NCBI GenBank assembly: GCA_021107695.1
Contig: JAIOSI010000210.1
Coordinates: forward strand, 1-7,757
Origin: a bacterium
GTDB lineage: Bacteria > RBG-13-66-14
Length of the DNA: 7,757 nt
Reading direction: 5' to 3'
Every line of letters begins with the position of its first letter. Position 1 is the stretch's first letter. The notes below the pieces were generated by a model. The model was not told the origin of the DNA. It ran no database searches and saw only the letters and a program-made list of their open reading frames with translations. Of the stretch, positions 1 to 6,423 are shown piece after piece. Made by a program: the position numbers and the translations under genes.

Positions 1-912
1 CCCCGGAACCGGTCGCCAGAGGCTGTGTACCAGACCAAGGACGCTATAACAGTCCCTGGTTGCATCGGTAATCACCCGAAAACCGTAGATATCGCCCAGT
101 TCCTGAAGCTCAAGATGCTTCTGTTTCATCTTGCGCCAGATCGAGTAGAGATGCTTGGAGCGACCGAAGACCCGGGCGTTAATCTCCAGCTCCGCCAGTC
201 GCCCCTTGAGCGTTGAAACAACCTCGGTAATTACCCGTTCATGGGTAACCCGTCCGGTGTTCAGCTGCGAAGAGAGCGAGGCGTAAGCTTCCGGGTGGAG
301 AAACATGAAGGCGCGGTCTTCCAGCTCCCAGCGCAGCTTTGCCACACCGAGGCGGTGAGCCAGCGGGGCGTATATTTCCAGCGTTTCCAGCGATTTACGC
401 CGTCGCTTTTCTGGTGGAAGATGTTGCAGGGTACGCATGTTGTGCAGGCGATCCGCCAGTTTGATCAGCAGCACCCGGGGGCCGTGGCTGGCAGCCAGCA
501 ACAGTCGTCGGAGGGTCTCCGAAACAAGCTGTTTCTTCAGAGCTTTGGGGCTGTGTGCTCCGTTGGTACGCAGTTCTTCCCGACCAACCTCGGTAACCCC
601 AAAGACGAGGCGATAGATGTCTCGCCCGAACTGCTGGCGGATTGTATAGCCGTCGGTGTCGGTGTCTTCGAGAACATCGTGGAGCAGCCCGGCGATGACG
701 GTGGGGGCGTCGGCTCCCATCTCCGCCAGAATAAAGCCGACCTCGACGGCGTGAATCAGGAAGGGATCGCCGGAGTGTCGGTGCTGACCGTAATGGGCAC
801 TGGCTGCCAGCTTAAAGGCGTTCTCAAGCTGCTCTGTCTCCTCCGGGACTAACCGGGAATGCAGAAGCTGCATCGAGCGTTCAAAAACCTGGCGGCACGA
901 GGTTAGATTCAC
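1..912 (-). CDS. RelA/SpoT-family bifunctional (p)ppGpp synthetase/hydrolase, N-terminal part (3' end outside window)
   Basis: The minus strand from 912 to base 1 is one open frame of 304 codons that leaves the window without a stop. Long RSH enzymes make and hydrolyse (p)ppGpp in the cytoplasm during the stringent response. Seen: an HD hydrolase domain with H54 in FLIHAVEV, the HDxxED motif at residues 78-83 (GLLHDVLEDT) and the block LLIKLADRLHNMRTL; then the start of the synthetase domain with GRSKHLYSIWRKM and GDIYGFRVITD. The frame ends at SLWRPVPG, just before the point where families carry the RFKD or EXDD loop, so synthetase type cannot be read. The intact HDxxED argues for an active hydrolase (Rel/SpoT-like rather than E. 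coli RelA-like). Start is uncertain: GTG at 912 lies shortly after an in-frame TAA, and ATG at 873 is the alternative; neither has a strong ribosome site. TGS and ACT domains would lie outside the window. Confidence 0.93.
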   Translation of the reverse strand, partial: MNLTSCRQVFERSMQLLHSRLVPEETEQLENAFKLAASAHYGQHRHSGDPFLIHAVEVGFILAEMGADAPTVIAGLLHDVLEDTDTDGYTIRQQFGRDIYRLVFGVTEVGREELRTNGAHSPKALKKQLVSETLRRLLLAASHGPRVLLIKLADRLHNMRTLQHLPPEKRRRKSLETLEIYAPLAHRLGVAKLRWELEDRAFMFLHPEAYASLSSQLNTGRVTHERVITEVVSTLKGRLAELEINARVFGRSKHLYSIWRKMKQKHLELQELGDIYGFRVITDATRDCYSVLGLVHSLWRPVPG

Positions 913-953
913 TTTGATGATTGGAAAAAAGACGCTTTACCCTTGCTGCAAAG

Positions 954-962
954 AGTATAGCA
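954..962 (-). promoter_or_regulatory. Candidate extended -10 promoter for the RelA/SpoT gene
   Basis: Reading the minus strand, this site is TGCTATACT, which fits the extended -10 form TGnTATAAT with one mismatch. No convincing -35 box sits 16-18 bases upstream, as is tolerated for extended -10 promoters. A start about 7 bases downstream would give a leader of roughly 35 bases before the GTG at 912. A second site of the same form (TGTTATACT) lies at 1013-1021 on the same strand, so which one is used is open. Assignment is by pattern only. Confidence 0.35.
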
Positions 963-1014
963 GGTATGTTAAAGTTTCACCTTGTTGAATGGGAGGCTCA
1001 CAGGACTCTTTCAG

Positions 1015-1020
1015 TATAAC
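1015..1020 (+). promoter_or_regulatory. Candidate -10 box for tyrS
   Basis: TATAAC matches the sigma-70 -10 consensus at five of six positions and would place transcription start about 37 bases before the tyrS ATG. There is no recognisable -35 hexamer at the right distance (TTGTTG at 982 is too far away). It overlaps the second minus-strand -10 candidate, so the divergent promoters may compete. I see no long structured leader of T-box type in the 150-bp gap. Weak, pattern-based call. Confidence 0.25.
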
Positions 1021-1063
1021 ACAATGAACTCTTTTTACCGGATTTGTTGATGGTAAGGATGTT

Positions 1064-2281
1064 ATGAGCGATATTCAAAAAGAACTGGATCATATCCTCT
1101 TCGAATTGGTGGACTGCCTCACCAAAGAGGAGCTAACCGACCGACTGAAGAAGTGCCATTCCGAGGGCAAGCCACTGCGCCTGAAGCTAGGGGCCGACCC
1201 CAGCGCGCCGGATATTCACCTCGGGCATGCGGTTCCCCTGCGCAAGTTGAGAACCATGCAGGAGCTGGGGCATCATGTTGACTTCATCATCGGCGACTTC
1301 ACAGGGATGATCGGCGACCCGACGGGAAAGAATAAGACTCGCCCGGCACTGACCCCTGAACAGGTACAACAGAACGCCCGCACCTACGAAGACCAGGTCT
1401 TCAAGATCCTCGACCCTGACAAAACAACGATTCACTTCAACTCAAAGTGGAACAGTCAGCTCAACTTCTCCGATGTTATTCGGCTGGCGGCGAAGTACAC
1501 CGTTGCCGGAATGCTGGAGCGCAACGATTACCGCAAGCGTTACGAGAACCAACAGTCGATCAGCCTCCACGAGTTCCTCTATCCCCTTGCGCAGGCGTAT
1601 GATTCGGTCTATCTTAAGAGCGACGTGGAGATCGGTGGCACCGACCAGCTGTTCAACTTCGTAACCACCCGGACAATCATGTCTCGCTACGGGGTGGAGC
1701 CGGAGGTGGTTATCACCGTGCCGCTGCTCGAAGGCACCGACGGTGTGGAGAAGATGTCAAAGTCTCTCGGCAATTACATCGGTATCAATGACGCGCCAGA
1801 AGAGATTTACGGCAAGACGATGTCCATCCCGGACAAGATGATTGTCCGCTACTTCACCCTGACGACCGATGTGGCTCCCGACGAGGTTCGTCGTCTTGAG
1901 CGCGAGATGAACGAGAATCAGCTCAATCCTCGTGATGCCAAAGCGCAGTTGGCACGTGAGCTGGTAACGCTGTACTACAGCTCTGCGACGGCTCGTGATG
2001 CCGAGGCACACTTCGAGACCGTCTTCCGCCAGAAGAGCATTCCCGATGAGATTGCCGTGGTCTCAATTCCGGAGGAAAGCTACTGGATCTGCGCTGCCAT
2101 GCGTGAGGCGGGCTTTGCGAAAAGCAACGGTGAGGCACGCCGTCTGCTGAAGCAGGGAGCCGTCAAACTGAACGGTGAAAAGGTAGCCAATCCTGATTTG
2201 GAGCTAACTCCAGCGGAACATGAAGAGGTCGTGCTGCAGGTCGGTAAACGGCGATTCGCAAAGCTGCACTTTCCGGACTAG
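1064..2281 (+). CDS. tyrS: Tyrosyl-tRNA synthetase
   Basis: This cytoplasmic class I aminoacyl-tRNA synthetase activates tyrosine with ATP and attaches it to tRNA-Tyr. The 405-residue length is normal for the bacterial enzyme, and the sequence style (GDFTGMIGDPTGKNKTRP near residues 77-94) is that of the TyrRS type 2 subfamily. Seen: the ATP-binding HIGH motif as HLGH at 52-55, GGTDQLFN at 191-198 in the tyrosine-binding region, the KMSKS loop at 230-234, and a C-terminal S4 RNA-binding domain from about 340, including NGEARRLLKQGAVKLNG. The ATG at 1064 is preceded by AAGGA at 1055-1059, a short 4-base spacing. It diverges from the RelA/SpoT gene. No terminator is visible in the 38 bp before the next gene, so read-through is likely. 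Confidence 0.97.
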   Translation: MSDIQKELDHILFELVDCLTKEELTDRLKKCHSEGKPLRLKLGADPSAPDIHLGHAVPLRKLRTMQELGHHVDFIIGDFTGMIGDPTGKNKTRPALTPEQVQQNARTYEDQVFKILDPDKTTIHFNSKWNSQLNFSDVIRLAAKYTVAGMLERNDYRKRYENQQSISLHEFLYPLAQAYDSVYLKSDVEIGGTDQLFNFVTTRTIMSRYGVEPEVVITVPLLEGTDGVEKMSKSLGNYIGINDAPEEIYGKTMSIPDKMIVRYFTLTTDVAPDEVRRLEREMNENQLNPRDAKAQLARELVTLYYSSATARDAEAHFETVFRQKSIPDEIAVVSIPEESYWICAAMREAGFAKSNGEARRLLKQGAVKLNGEKVANPDLELTPAEHEEVVLQVGKRRFAKLHFPD

Positions 2282-2319
2282 TTTGTAGTAATAGTGAGCT
2301 ATCCTCAGAGGGAAATAGT

Positions 2320-2961
2320 ATGCCAGTGACATCCTTGGACGCTGCTATAAGTTGTCTTGAAAGAGCTAGGAAGGTCTTGAGTACTTCGTCGAACGAAGAT
2401 CTTGCCCGAATGGCTTTGGTGATGGGATTAAGTGCTTTAGATACGTATCTTCACTGGGCAATCTTAAAAAAGGTATACGAAAAAAAAGATTCACTTCCAA
2501 CTAAGTTTAAAAAACTCAAGGTAGAATTTGGAGAACTTGCAACACTTGCAAATCAAACCATAGCAGCACAACAAGATGAAAAACCCAAAGATAACCAGAA
2601 AAAGAAATTGTCGCGTCCTTGGGTTAAAGTAAAACTTACCCTGCAAAAACAATTACGATATCAAACGTTCCAATCTCCAAGGCAAATAGATACTGCAATG
2701 AACTTGATTGGTATTAGTAGTATCTGGAGTACAATTGCTACGAAGAGGGGAGAAAAAGCAGAGGTAATTATAACTAAACTAAATAAACTATATGATAGGC
2801 GGAATCAAATTGCTCACGAAGGAGATTTGCACAGGCTTGCTCGACCACGGAATATTTCACTGAATGAAATATCGCCCAAGTATACTTCCGATGCTCTAGA
2901 TTGGCTTGAAAAACTTATCCAAGATATTGACGTAGTTGTGAGTACGTCGCATATAAAGTAA
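2320..2961 (+). CDS. HEPN-domain protein (RiboL-PSP-HEPN-like), possible ribonuclease toxin
   Basis: A 213-residue, lysine-rich, mostly helical protein without signal peptide or membrane segment. Residues 159-169 read DRRNQIAHEGD. This contains the R-x4-H signature of HEPN RNases (R161, H166; also R160 as R-x5-H) followed by an acidic residue, and is typical of the RiboL-PSP-HEPN branch. The N-terminal helices (MALVMGLSALDTYLHWAI, about 31-48) fit the first HEPN helix. A charged region around 84-106 looks like an insertion. HEPN proteins of this type are known as stand-alone RNases, toxins or anti-phage effectors; that this one cleaves RNA is inference. Start ATG has a good AGAGGG site at 2307-2312, 7 bases upstream. 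The gene is much more AT-rich than its neighbours and rich in AAA, AAT and ATA codons, suggesting horizontal acquisition. No antitoxin-like gene lies next to it. Confidence 0.8.
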   Translation: MPVTSLDAAISCLERARKVLSTSSNEDLARMALVMGLSALDTYLHWAILKKVYEKKDSLPTKFKKLKVEFGELATLANQTIAAQQDEKPKDNQKKKLSRPWVKVKLTLQKQLRYQTFQSPRQIDTAMNLIGISSIWSTIATKRGEKAEVIITKLNKLYDRRNQIAHEGDLHRLARPRNISLNEISPKYTSDALDWLEKLIQDIDVVVSTSHIK

Positions 2962-3015
2962 CGTAGGCTATTTTAGATTAAAAACACGTTTCCACAATCA
3001 CCTGAAAGGTCAAAG

Positions 3016-3720
3016 ATGAAAAGCTCCCTCCTGATTTTTCTCGCTTTGGTGCTACTCAGCACAGTGGCACTGGCGGACGAGTTTGACGAGGAAAAAGTAA
3101 CCCTAGTTAGCGTTGGCTACGCGGGTTTCCACTCACAATCAATGGTGCTGCTCTCGCCAATAAACAGCCCTGTTTTTGATGGTAGAGAATCACTCCATCA
3201 GCGGCTCTGGGGACCGATGGTGCGGATTCACTTCAAGGTACGCGACTGGTTCCGTGGCGGCATCTGTGCTTCACTTGCCCAAAAAACCTTTACCTACACT
3301 GAGGCTGGAAAACTGGACAGCAGCTTTGACATGACGCTGAGTAGCTACTTCTTCGGCTTGCAAGCGCAGTTTTCGATCCTGGACCTCGACTGGGCACAGC
3401 TCTTCCTGACTCCGCAGCTTTCCTTCTACGGTGGTGGAAACTCGGCAAGCAATATCGTTAACTACAACGAGACCAGAGAAGAGGTTATCTATCGTGCAGG
3501 GAATCGCTACGAGGGTGTTGGACTTGGTGGCAACCTGACACTCAACATCTATCTGGGCGACTTCTTCATCACCTTGGAGGGCGGCTGGCTCCAGGGTGGA
3601 ATTGACGTAGAGGAGAAGATCGTTCAGGAAGCTAACGATGAGCGCGATGAGTTCTCGGTAAGCCCCTCTTCGGAGATTGGCGACTATACGGTCTTTGCCG
3701 GAGTAGGCTTCCACCTCTAG
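3016..3720 (+). CDS. Predicted outer-membrane beta-barrel protein with signal peptide
   Basis: A 234-residue protein of no family I recognise. Residues 1-20 form a Sec signal peptide: MKSS, a hydrophobic core, then VALA, with signal peptidase I cleavage predicted after A20. The mature part has repeated short amphipathic beta segments separated by polar or glycine-rich turns (for example LSSYFFGLQAQFSIL, AQLFLTPQLSFYGGG, YEGVGLGGNLTLNIYLGDFFITLEGGW). It ends in YTVFAGVGFHL, which resembles the terminal strand of outer-membrane barrels, except that the last residue is leucine rather than the usual phenylalanine. About 210 mature residues would suit a small barrel of eight or so strands. ATG has AAAGG at 3005-3009. 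Base composition is back to that of the host. It follows the HEPN gene by 54 bp and is closed by the terminator at 3798-3826. A periplasmic beta-rich protein is the alternative. Confidence 0.75.
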   Translation: MKSSLLIFLALVLLSTVALADEFDEEKVTLVSVGYAGFHSQSMVLLSPINSPVFDGRESLHQRLWGPMVRIHFKVRDWFRGGICASLAQKTFTYTEAGKLDSSFDMTLSSYFFGLQAQFSILDLDWAQLFLTPQLSFYGGGNSASNIVNYNETREEVIYRAGNRYEGVGLGGNLTLNIYLGDFFITLEGGWLQGGIDVEEKIVQEANDERDEFSVSPSSEIGDYTVFAGVGFHL

Positions 3721-3743
3721 CGGCGCAGTATGATTTCGATGTT

Positions 3744-3770
3744 GTAGGGGCGAACCTTGTGTTTGCCCCC
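3744..3770. repeat. REP-like palindrome in the convergent gap
   Basis: GTAGGGGCGAACC followed by TTGTGTTTGCCCCC forms a 9-bp stem (3747-3755 with 3761-3769, one G-T pair) around a 5-base loop, CTTGT. Palindromes with a TAGGGGCGAAC...GTTCGCCCC-type sequence are common dispersed intergenic elements in bacterial genomes; that this is one is inference, since only one copy is in view. It has no proper T-run, so it is a poor terminator by itself. Confidence 0.5.
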
Positions 3771-3797
3771 TTTGTAAATCTGTCTTATCCCTATTTG

Positions 3798-3826
3798 AAA
3801 GGTCGGGGCATATGCCCGACCTTTTT
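3798..3826 (+). terminator. Intrinsic terminator after the beta-barrel gene
   Basis: AAAGGTCGGG (3798-3807) pairs with CCCGACCTTT (3815-3824) to give a 10-bp stem with a 7-base loop, GCATATG, followed on the plus strand by a run of T. It lies 77 bp after the beta-barrel stop codon. On the minus strand the trailing sequence is only TTTC, so it could also stop transcription from cdsA, which ends at 3854, but less strongly. Confidence 0.8.
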
Positions 3827-3853
3827 CTTATATTGTAATAATACTGTTATCCC

Positions 3854-4675
3854 TTACATTTCAACAAGACGCAGCAACAGCCAGACCGTCGGCATCACCA
3901 ATACAAAGCCATCGAGCCGATCCAGCAGACCGCCGTGTCCCGGCAACAGAGTCCCGGTATCCTTAACCTCCGCTTTACGCTTGAGAGCGGAGATTACCAG
4001 ATCGCCGACCAGCCCGACCAGAGCAACCACAACTCCCAATGAGAGGGCAAATTCCGTACCGAGTTGTGAATCAAGGAGCCAGCGATCCAGTACCCAGCTT
4101 CCGACCGCAGCAAGCAGGATGCTGCCGATCAGACCCTCCCAGGACTTCTTCGGACTAAGCCGGGGGACGAGCTTGTGCTTACCGATTAACGAACCGACGA
4201 GGTAGGCACCGGTGTCCGCTATCCAGAGTGTCGCGATAACCAGCAGCAGCCGACCTTCAGTAGCTATCTCAGCCGGGAAGAGCAGCGTCGCGCCGAAGCC
4301 CAGCGCTAGGTAAAGAGTAACGAAGAAGGTGGCAGGCAGCCGTCCCGCCTCCTTTGCTTCGATCCTGACAACACCGATCAACGAGAGAAGAGTACCAGCC
4401 AATAGTCCCAGCAATAGACCTTCTGCTCCAAAGAGCCAGGCTCCGCCCAAGGCGGCAAGCACACCAGCTACCGCTGCCAGCAGAAAGGGCTTACCCATTA
4501 TTGGGGTGAGGAGTTTCTTTAGCTCAAAGATAGAGCCGACCGCCAGCACGGTAGCCAACACAGCCCAACGCCAGCTGCTGCCGTTCCAGGCGCAGAATAT
4601 AAAAACAGCAGCCCAGCCGATACCAACGGCGGAGCGCAGGAGGAAGTTTTTCAGCTTGCTCTCTTTAGGAGTCAT
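3854..4675 (-). CDS. cdsA: Phosphatidate cytidylyltransferase (CDP-diglyceride synthetase)
   Basis: An inner-membrane enzyme that makes CDP-diacylglycerol from phosphatidic acid and CTP, the branch-point precursor of bacterial phospholipids. The 273-residue protein is of family length, with about eight hydrophobic segments. The family signature is complete at residues 229-255: SALKRK, then VKDTG, LPGHGG and LLDRLD. The conserved block ADTGAYLVGSLIGKHKL, followed by SPKKSWEG, is at 153-181. The ATG at 4675 lies inside the last codons of the upstream 183-residue gene, with an 11-base overlap and no evident ribosome site of its own, which suggests translational coupling. It is the last gene of the minus-strand cluster; the dxr and rseP genes often found next to it are not seen here. 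Confidence 0.96.
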   Translation of the reverse strand: MTPKESKLKNFLLRSAVGIGWAAVFIFCAWNGSSWRWAVLATVLAVGSIFELKKLLTPIMGKPFLLAAVAGVLAALGGAWLFGAEGLLLGLLAGTLLSLIGVVRIEAKEAGRLPATFFVTLYLALGFGATLLFPAEIATEGRLLLVIATLWIADTGAYLVGSLIGKHKLVPRLSPKKSWEGLIGSILLAAVGSWVLDRWLLDSQLGTEFALSLGVVVALVGLVGDLVISALKRKAEVKDTGTLLPGHGGLLDRLDGFVLVMPTVWLLLRLVEM

Positions 4676-5216
4676 TTCTGCGATAACCGTGAAAATCGTC
4701 TTTCTTGATTTGCCATTCGACCTTTTCGCTAAAGCGAAGCCATTCTTTGGTCAGCTCTTTTTTATCAAACACAAAACGTGGCATTTTGTCGTAGTTCCAC
4801 TGAGAAGCTCTGGATTTCTCATCATCCCTATGGATATTTGTATAATCTTTCCATAGTACTTCCCGGTCGGTTTCCTCTATCTGCACATGAAAAGGCCAAC
4901 AGGCGGTTATAAAGCAACACATACCAATGAGTACCGAAACCCAACCATCGCCGTAGGAAAGGGTAAGGCTACAGCTGGATGGATCGCCGAACAGGATTCT
5001 GGAGGGATGGGCAATATCCTCAAGGGGAAAGGACTGGTAAGAAGCGGCTAGTGATGGATGTCCCTCCGCTGTGGCAAAGGGTAGCTCAACCTCGCGAATG
5101 ATGTCCTGCAACCACCGCCCATCAATGTAAATGTCGGCTACGTGGTATCTCCACTCCTGTCCGTCCTCGATTTCGACCACTAACCGTGATTTCAGAGTTA
5201 GCTTGTTGTAGCCCAT
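4665..5216 (-). CDS. Uncharacterised 183-residue protein between the lipoprotein gene and cdsA
   Basis: No function known to me. It is soluble, without signal peptide or clear membrane segment. The pattern resembles a widespread family of hypothetical proteins that I recall without a name: a WLQDIIREVELPFA segment (35-48) followed by EGHPSLAASY, an FGDP turn, a core strand ending in a cysteine cluster and CWPFHVQIE (C100, C101, C106; 106-114), then VLWKDYTNIHR (120-130) and a W-N-Y...F-x-F-D segment (140-151). In relatives as I remember them the cysteine part is more like GCGC...GCWP, so the metal-site look is reduced here. The charged tail of about 25 residues (160-183) overlaps the cdsA start. 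ATG is supported by GAGGAA (plus-strand 5225-5230), 8 bases upstream. Family assignment rests on memory and should be treated as tentative; that it is a real gene is more secure. Confidence 0.75.
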   Translation of the reverse strand: MGYNKLTLKSRLVVEIEDGQEWRYHVADIYIDGRWLQDIIREVELPFATAEGHPSLAASYQSFPLEDIAHPSRILFGDPSSCSLTLSYGDGWVSVLIGMCCFITACWPFHVQIEETDREVLWKDYTNIHRDDEKSRASQWNYDKMPRFVFDKKELTKEWLRFSEKVEWQIKKDDFHGYRRNDS

Positions 5217-5241
5217 AGCTGCATTTCCTCAAACAGAGTCT

Positions 5242-5595
5242 TTAATACAACGACGAGTCAAGCTCCACCGTTACCGTGCCAGATGGCTCGATGGTGAAGA
5301 TAACATGATAGTTATAGTTTTCCTCGACGTAGGCTCCACCGTGGGAAAGTGGCTCACCGTTCAGACGGCACTCCAGCGCGATAGTGCTTTCTCCCTTAAC
5401 GCTGAAGCTGAACTCCCGCTCTTCGTCGGGAAGTAGCGAGGCGACCCCATAGCTATCGCCTTCTTCTACAAAGATGACGAGATCGGTAACCTCTGCTCCG
5501 CTCGCGTTAACGACCGTTGCGCACGGGTATTCCCGTTCCTCTGAACAGGATGAAAGTAGCAGAGCCGCAAGAATTAACAGGATAAATCTCTTCAT
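5242..5595 (-). CDS. Small predicted lipoprotein
   Basis: A 117-residue protein: lipoprotein signal peptide MKRFILLILAALLLSSC with lipobox L14-S15-S16-C17. After lipidation about 100 residues would be left, facing the periplasm. Residue +2 is serine, not aspartate, so by the E. coli rule it would go to the outer membrane. The mature part looks like a single beta-sandwich domain (VVNASGAEVTDLVIFV, then LLPDEEREFSFSVKGES, then YHVIFTIEPSGTVTVEL), with C25 and C76 able to form a disulfide. I recognise no family. The frame is open further upstream inside uppS, but the ATG at 5595 is chosen because it places the signal peptide at the N-terminus, has AGAGGA just upstream and overlaps the uppS stop as ATGA. 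It ends 25 bp before the next gene in the operon. Confidence 0.85.
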   Translation of the reverse strand: MKRFILLILAALLLSSCSEEREYPCATVVNASGAEVTDLVIFVEEGDSYGVASLLPDEEREFSFSVKGESTIALECRLNGEPLSHGGAYVEENYNYHVIFTIEPSGTVTVELDSSLY

Positions 5596-6353
5596 TCGTC
5601 CTCTGGTGGGGCTATCTGCCCAAAACGACGCTGCCGTTTCTGGTAGTTCTCCAGCGCGCCGTAGAAGACCTCGCGGGTGAAGTCGGGCCAAAGGACATCT
5701 GTTACGTAAAGCTCGGCGTAGGCGATCTGCCAGAGGAGGAAGTCGGAGACCCGCTGCTCCCCGGAGGTGCGGATGAGCAGGTCAACGTCGGGCTGCCCGG
5801 CGGTGTAGAGGTGTTTGGTAATTAACTCCTCTGTAATCGGTTCCTCTGGAAGCACGCCCAGCCGTTGTTTATCCAGAATGGAGTTTACCGCATTCACCAG
5901 CTCGGCACGCCCGCCGTAGCTTACCGCCAGATTGAGGTTCAGCCCGGTGTTAACGGCGGTTAGCTCCTCGTCCTCTCGCACCGCCCGGAGAACTCGCGGC
6001 GGCAGCTTATCCACCTCGCCAATCGCCCGGAAGCGGATGTTCGACTCCATCATCTCTTCAAGCTCGTTCTTGAGGAACTTGAGCAGCAGTCCCATCAGAG
6101 CTTCCACCTCGGCTTTTGGACGCTTCCAGTTGTCCAGCGAAAAGGCGTAGAGGGTCAGCGACTCGATAAGCAGATCACCGCAGGCGCGGGTGATGTCCTT
6201 CGCCCGCTCCATTCCCCGGCGATGTCCGAAGATCCGGGGACGCTTCCGCGCCTTCGCCCAGCGTCCGTTACCGTCCATGATGAGGGCAACATGGCGCAGC
6301 AGCCGCTTGAAGCTCGGCACCTCTGGCTTGGCGTGTTTGTCAAACTGAGCCAT
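5592..6353 (-). CDS. uppS: Undecaprenyl diphosphate synthase (cis-prenyltransferase)
   Basis: A cytoplasmic, membrane-associated enzyme that adds isopentenyl units to farnesyl diphosphate in cis to give the C55 carrier used for peptidoglycan and other surface polymers. Seen, in 253-residue numbering: HVALIMDGNGRWA (21-33) with the catalytic Asp27, FGHRRGMERAKD, LYAFSLDNWKRP, LAVSYGGRAELVNAV, and RTSGEQRVSDFLLWQIAYAELY (195-216) with the arginines that bind the diphosphate. The last motif has S-D where S-N is usual, a minor change. I chose the ATG at 6353, since it gives the normal short leader before HVALIMDG and has GGGA and AGGA upstream; the frame also allows an ATG at 6398 (268 residues), which lacks a ribosome site. 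The stop overlaps the lipoprotein start by 4 bases. Confidence 0.96.
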   Translation of the reverse strand: MAQFDKHAKPEVPSFKRLLRHVALIMDGNGRWAKARKRPRIFGHRRGMERAKDITRACGDLLIESLTLYAFSLDNWKRPKAEVEALMGLLLKFLKNELEEMMESNIRFRAIGEVDKLPPRVLRAVREDEELTAVNTGLNLNLAVSYGGRAELVNAVNSILDKQRLGVLPEEPITEELITKHLYTAGQPDVDLLIRTSGEQRVSDFLLWQIAYAELYVTDVLWPDFTREVFYGALENYQKRQRRFGQIAPPEDE

Positions 6354-6423
6354 AATCCTATTCCCGATTAGCTTTGCCTGAGCAGTATAGCCCTGCACCG
6401 AGATTCAGTCAAGATGAGGGCGG

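Noticed and set aside
241..852. Plus-strand open frame of 203 codons at the left end
   Set aside because: It is the shadow of the RelA/SpoT gene on the other strand, whose translation shows clear HD and synthetase motifs over the same bases.
913..1063. T-box or other riboswitch leader before tyrS
   Set aside because: The gap is short, and I see neither a T-box core sequence nor a terminator/antiterminator pair in front of tyrS.
2282..3015. Possible mobile-element ends around the HEPN gene
   Set aside because: I compared the 38-bp left and 54-bp right flanks by eye and found no direct or inverted repeats, tRNA remnant or transposase; the foreign look rests on composition only.
3271..3714. 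Minus-strand open frame of 147 codons
   Set aside because: Antisense to the beta-barrel gene, which has a ribosome site, signal peptide and a plausible end; the antisense product shows no recognisable features.
5596..5691. Longer N-terminus for the lipoprotein
   Set aside because: These codons lie within uppS and translate to an arginine-rich stretch in front of an otherwise normal lipoprotein signal peptide; the ATGA start at 5595 explains the gene better.
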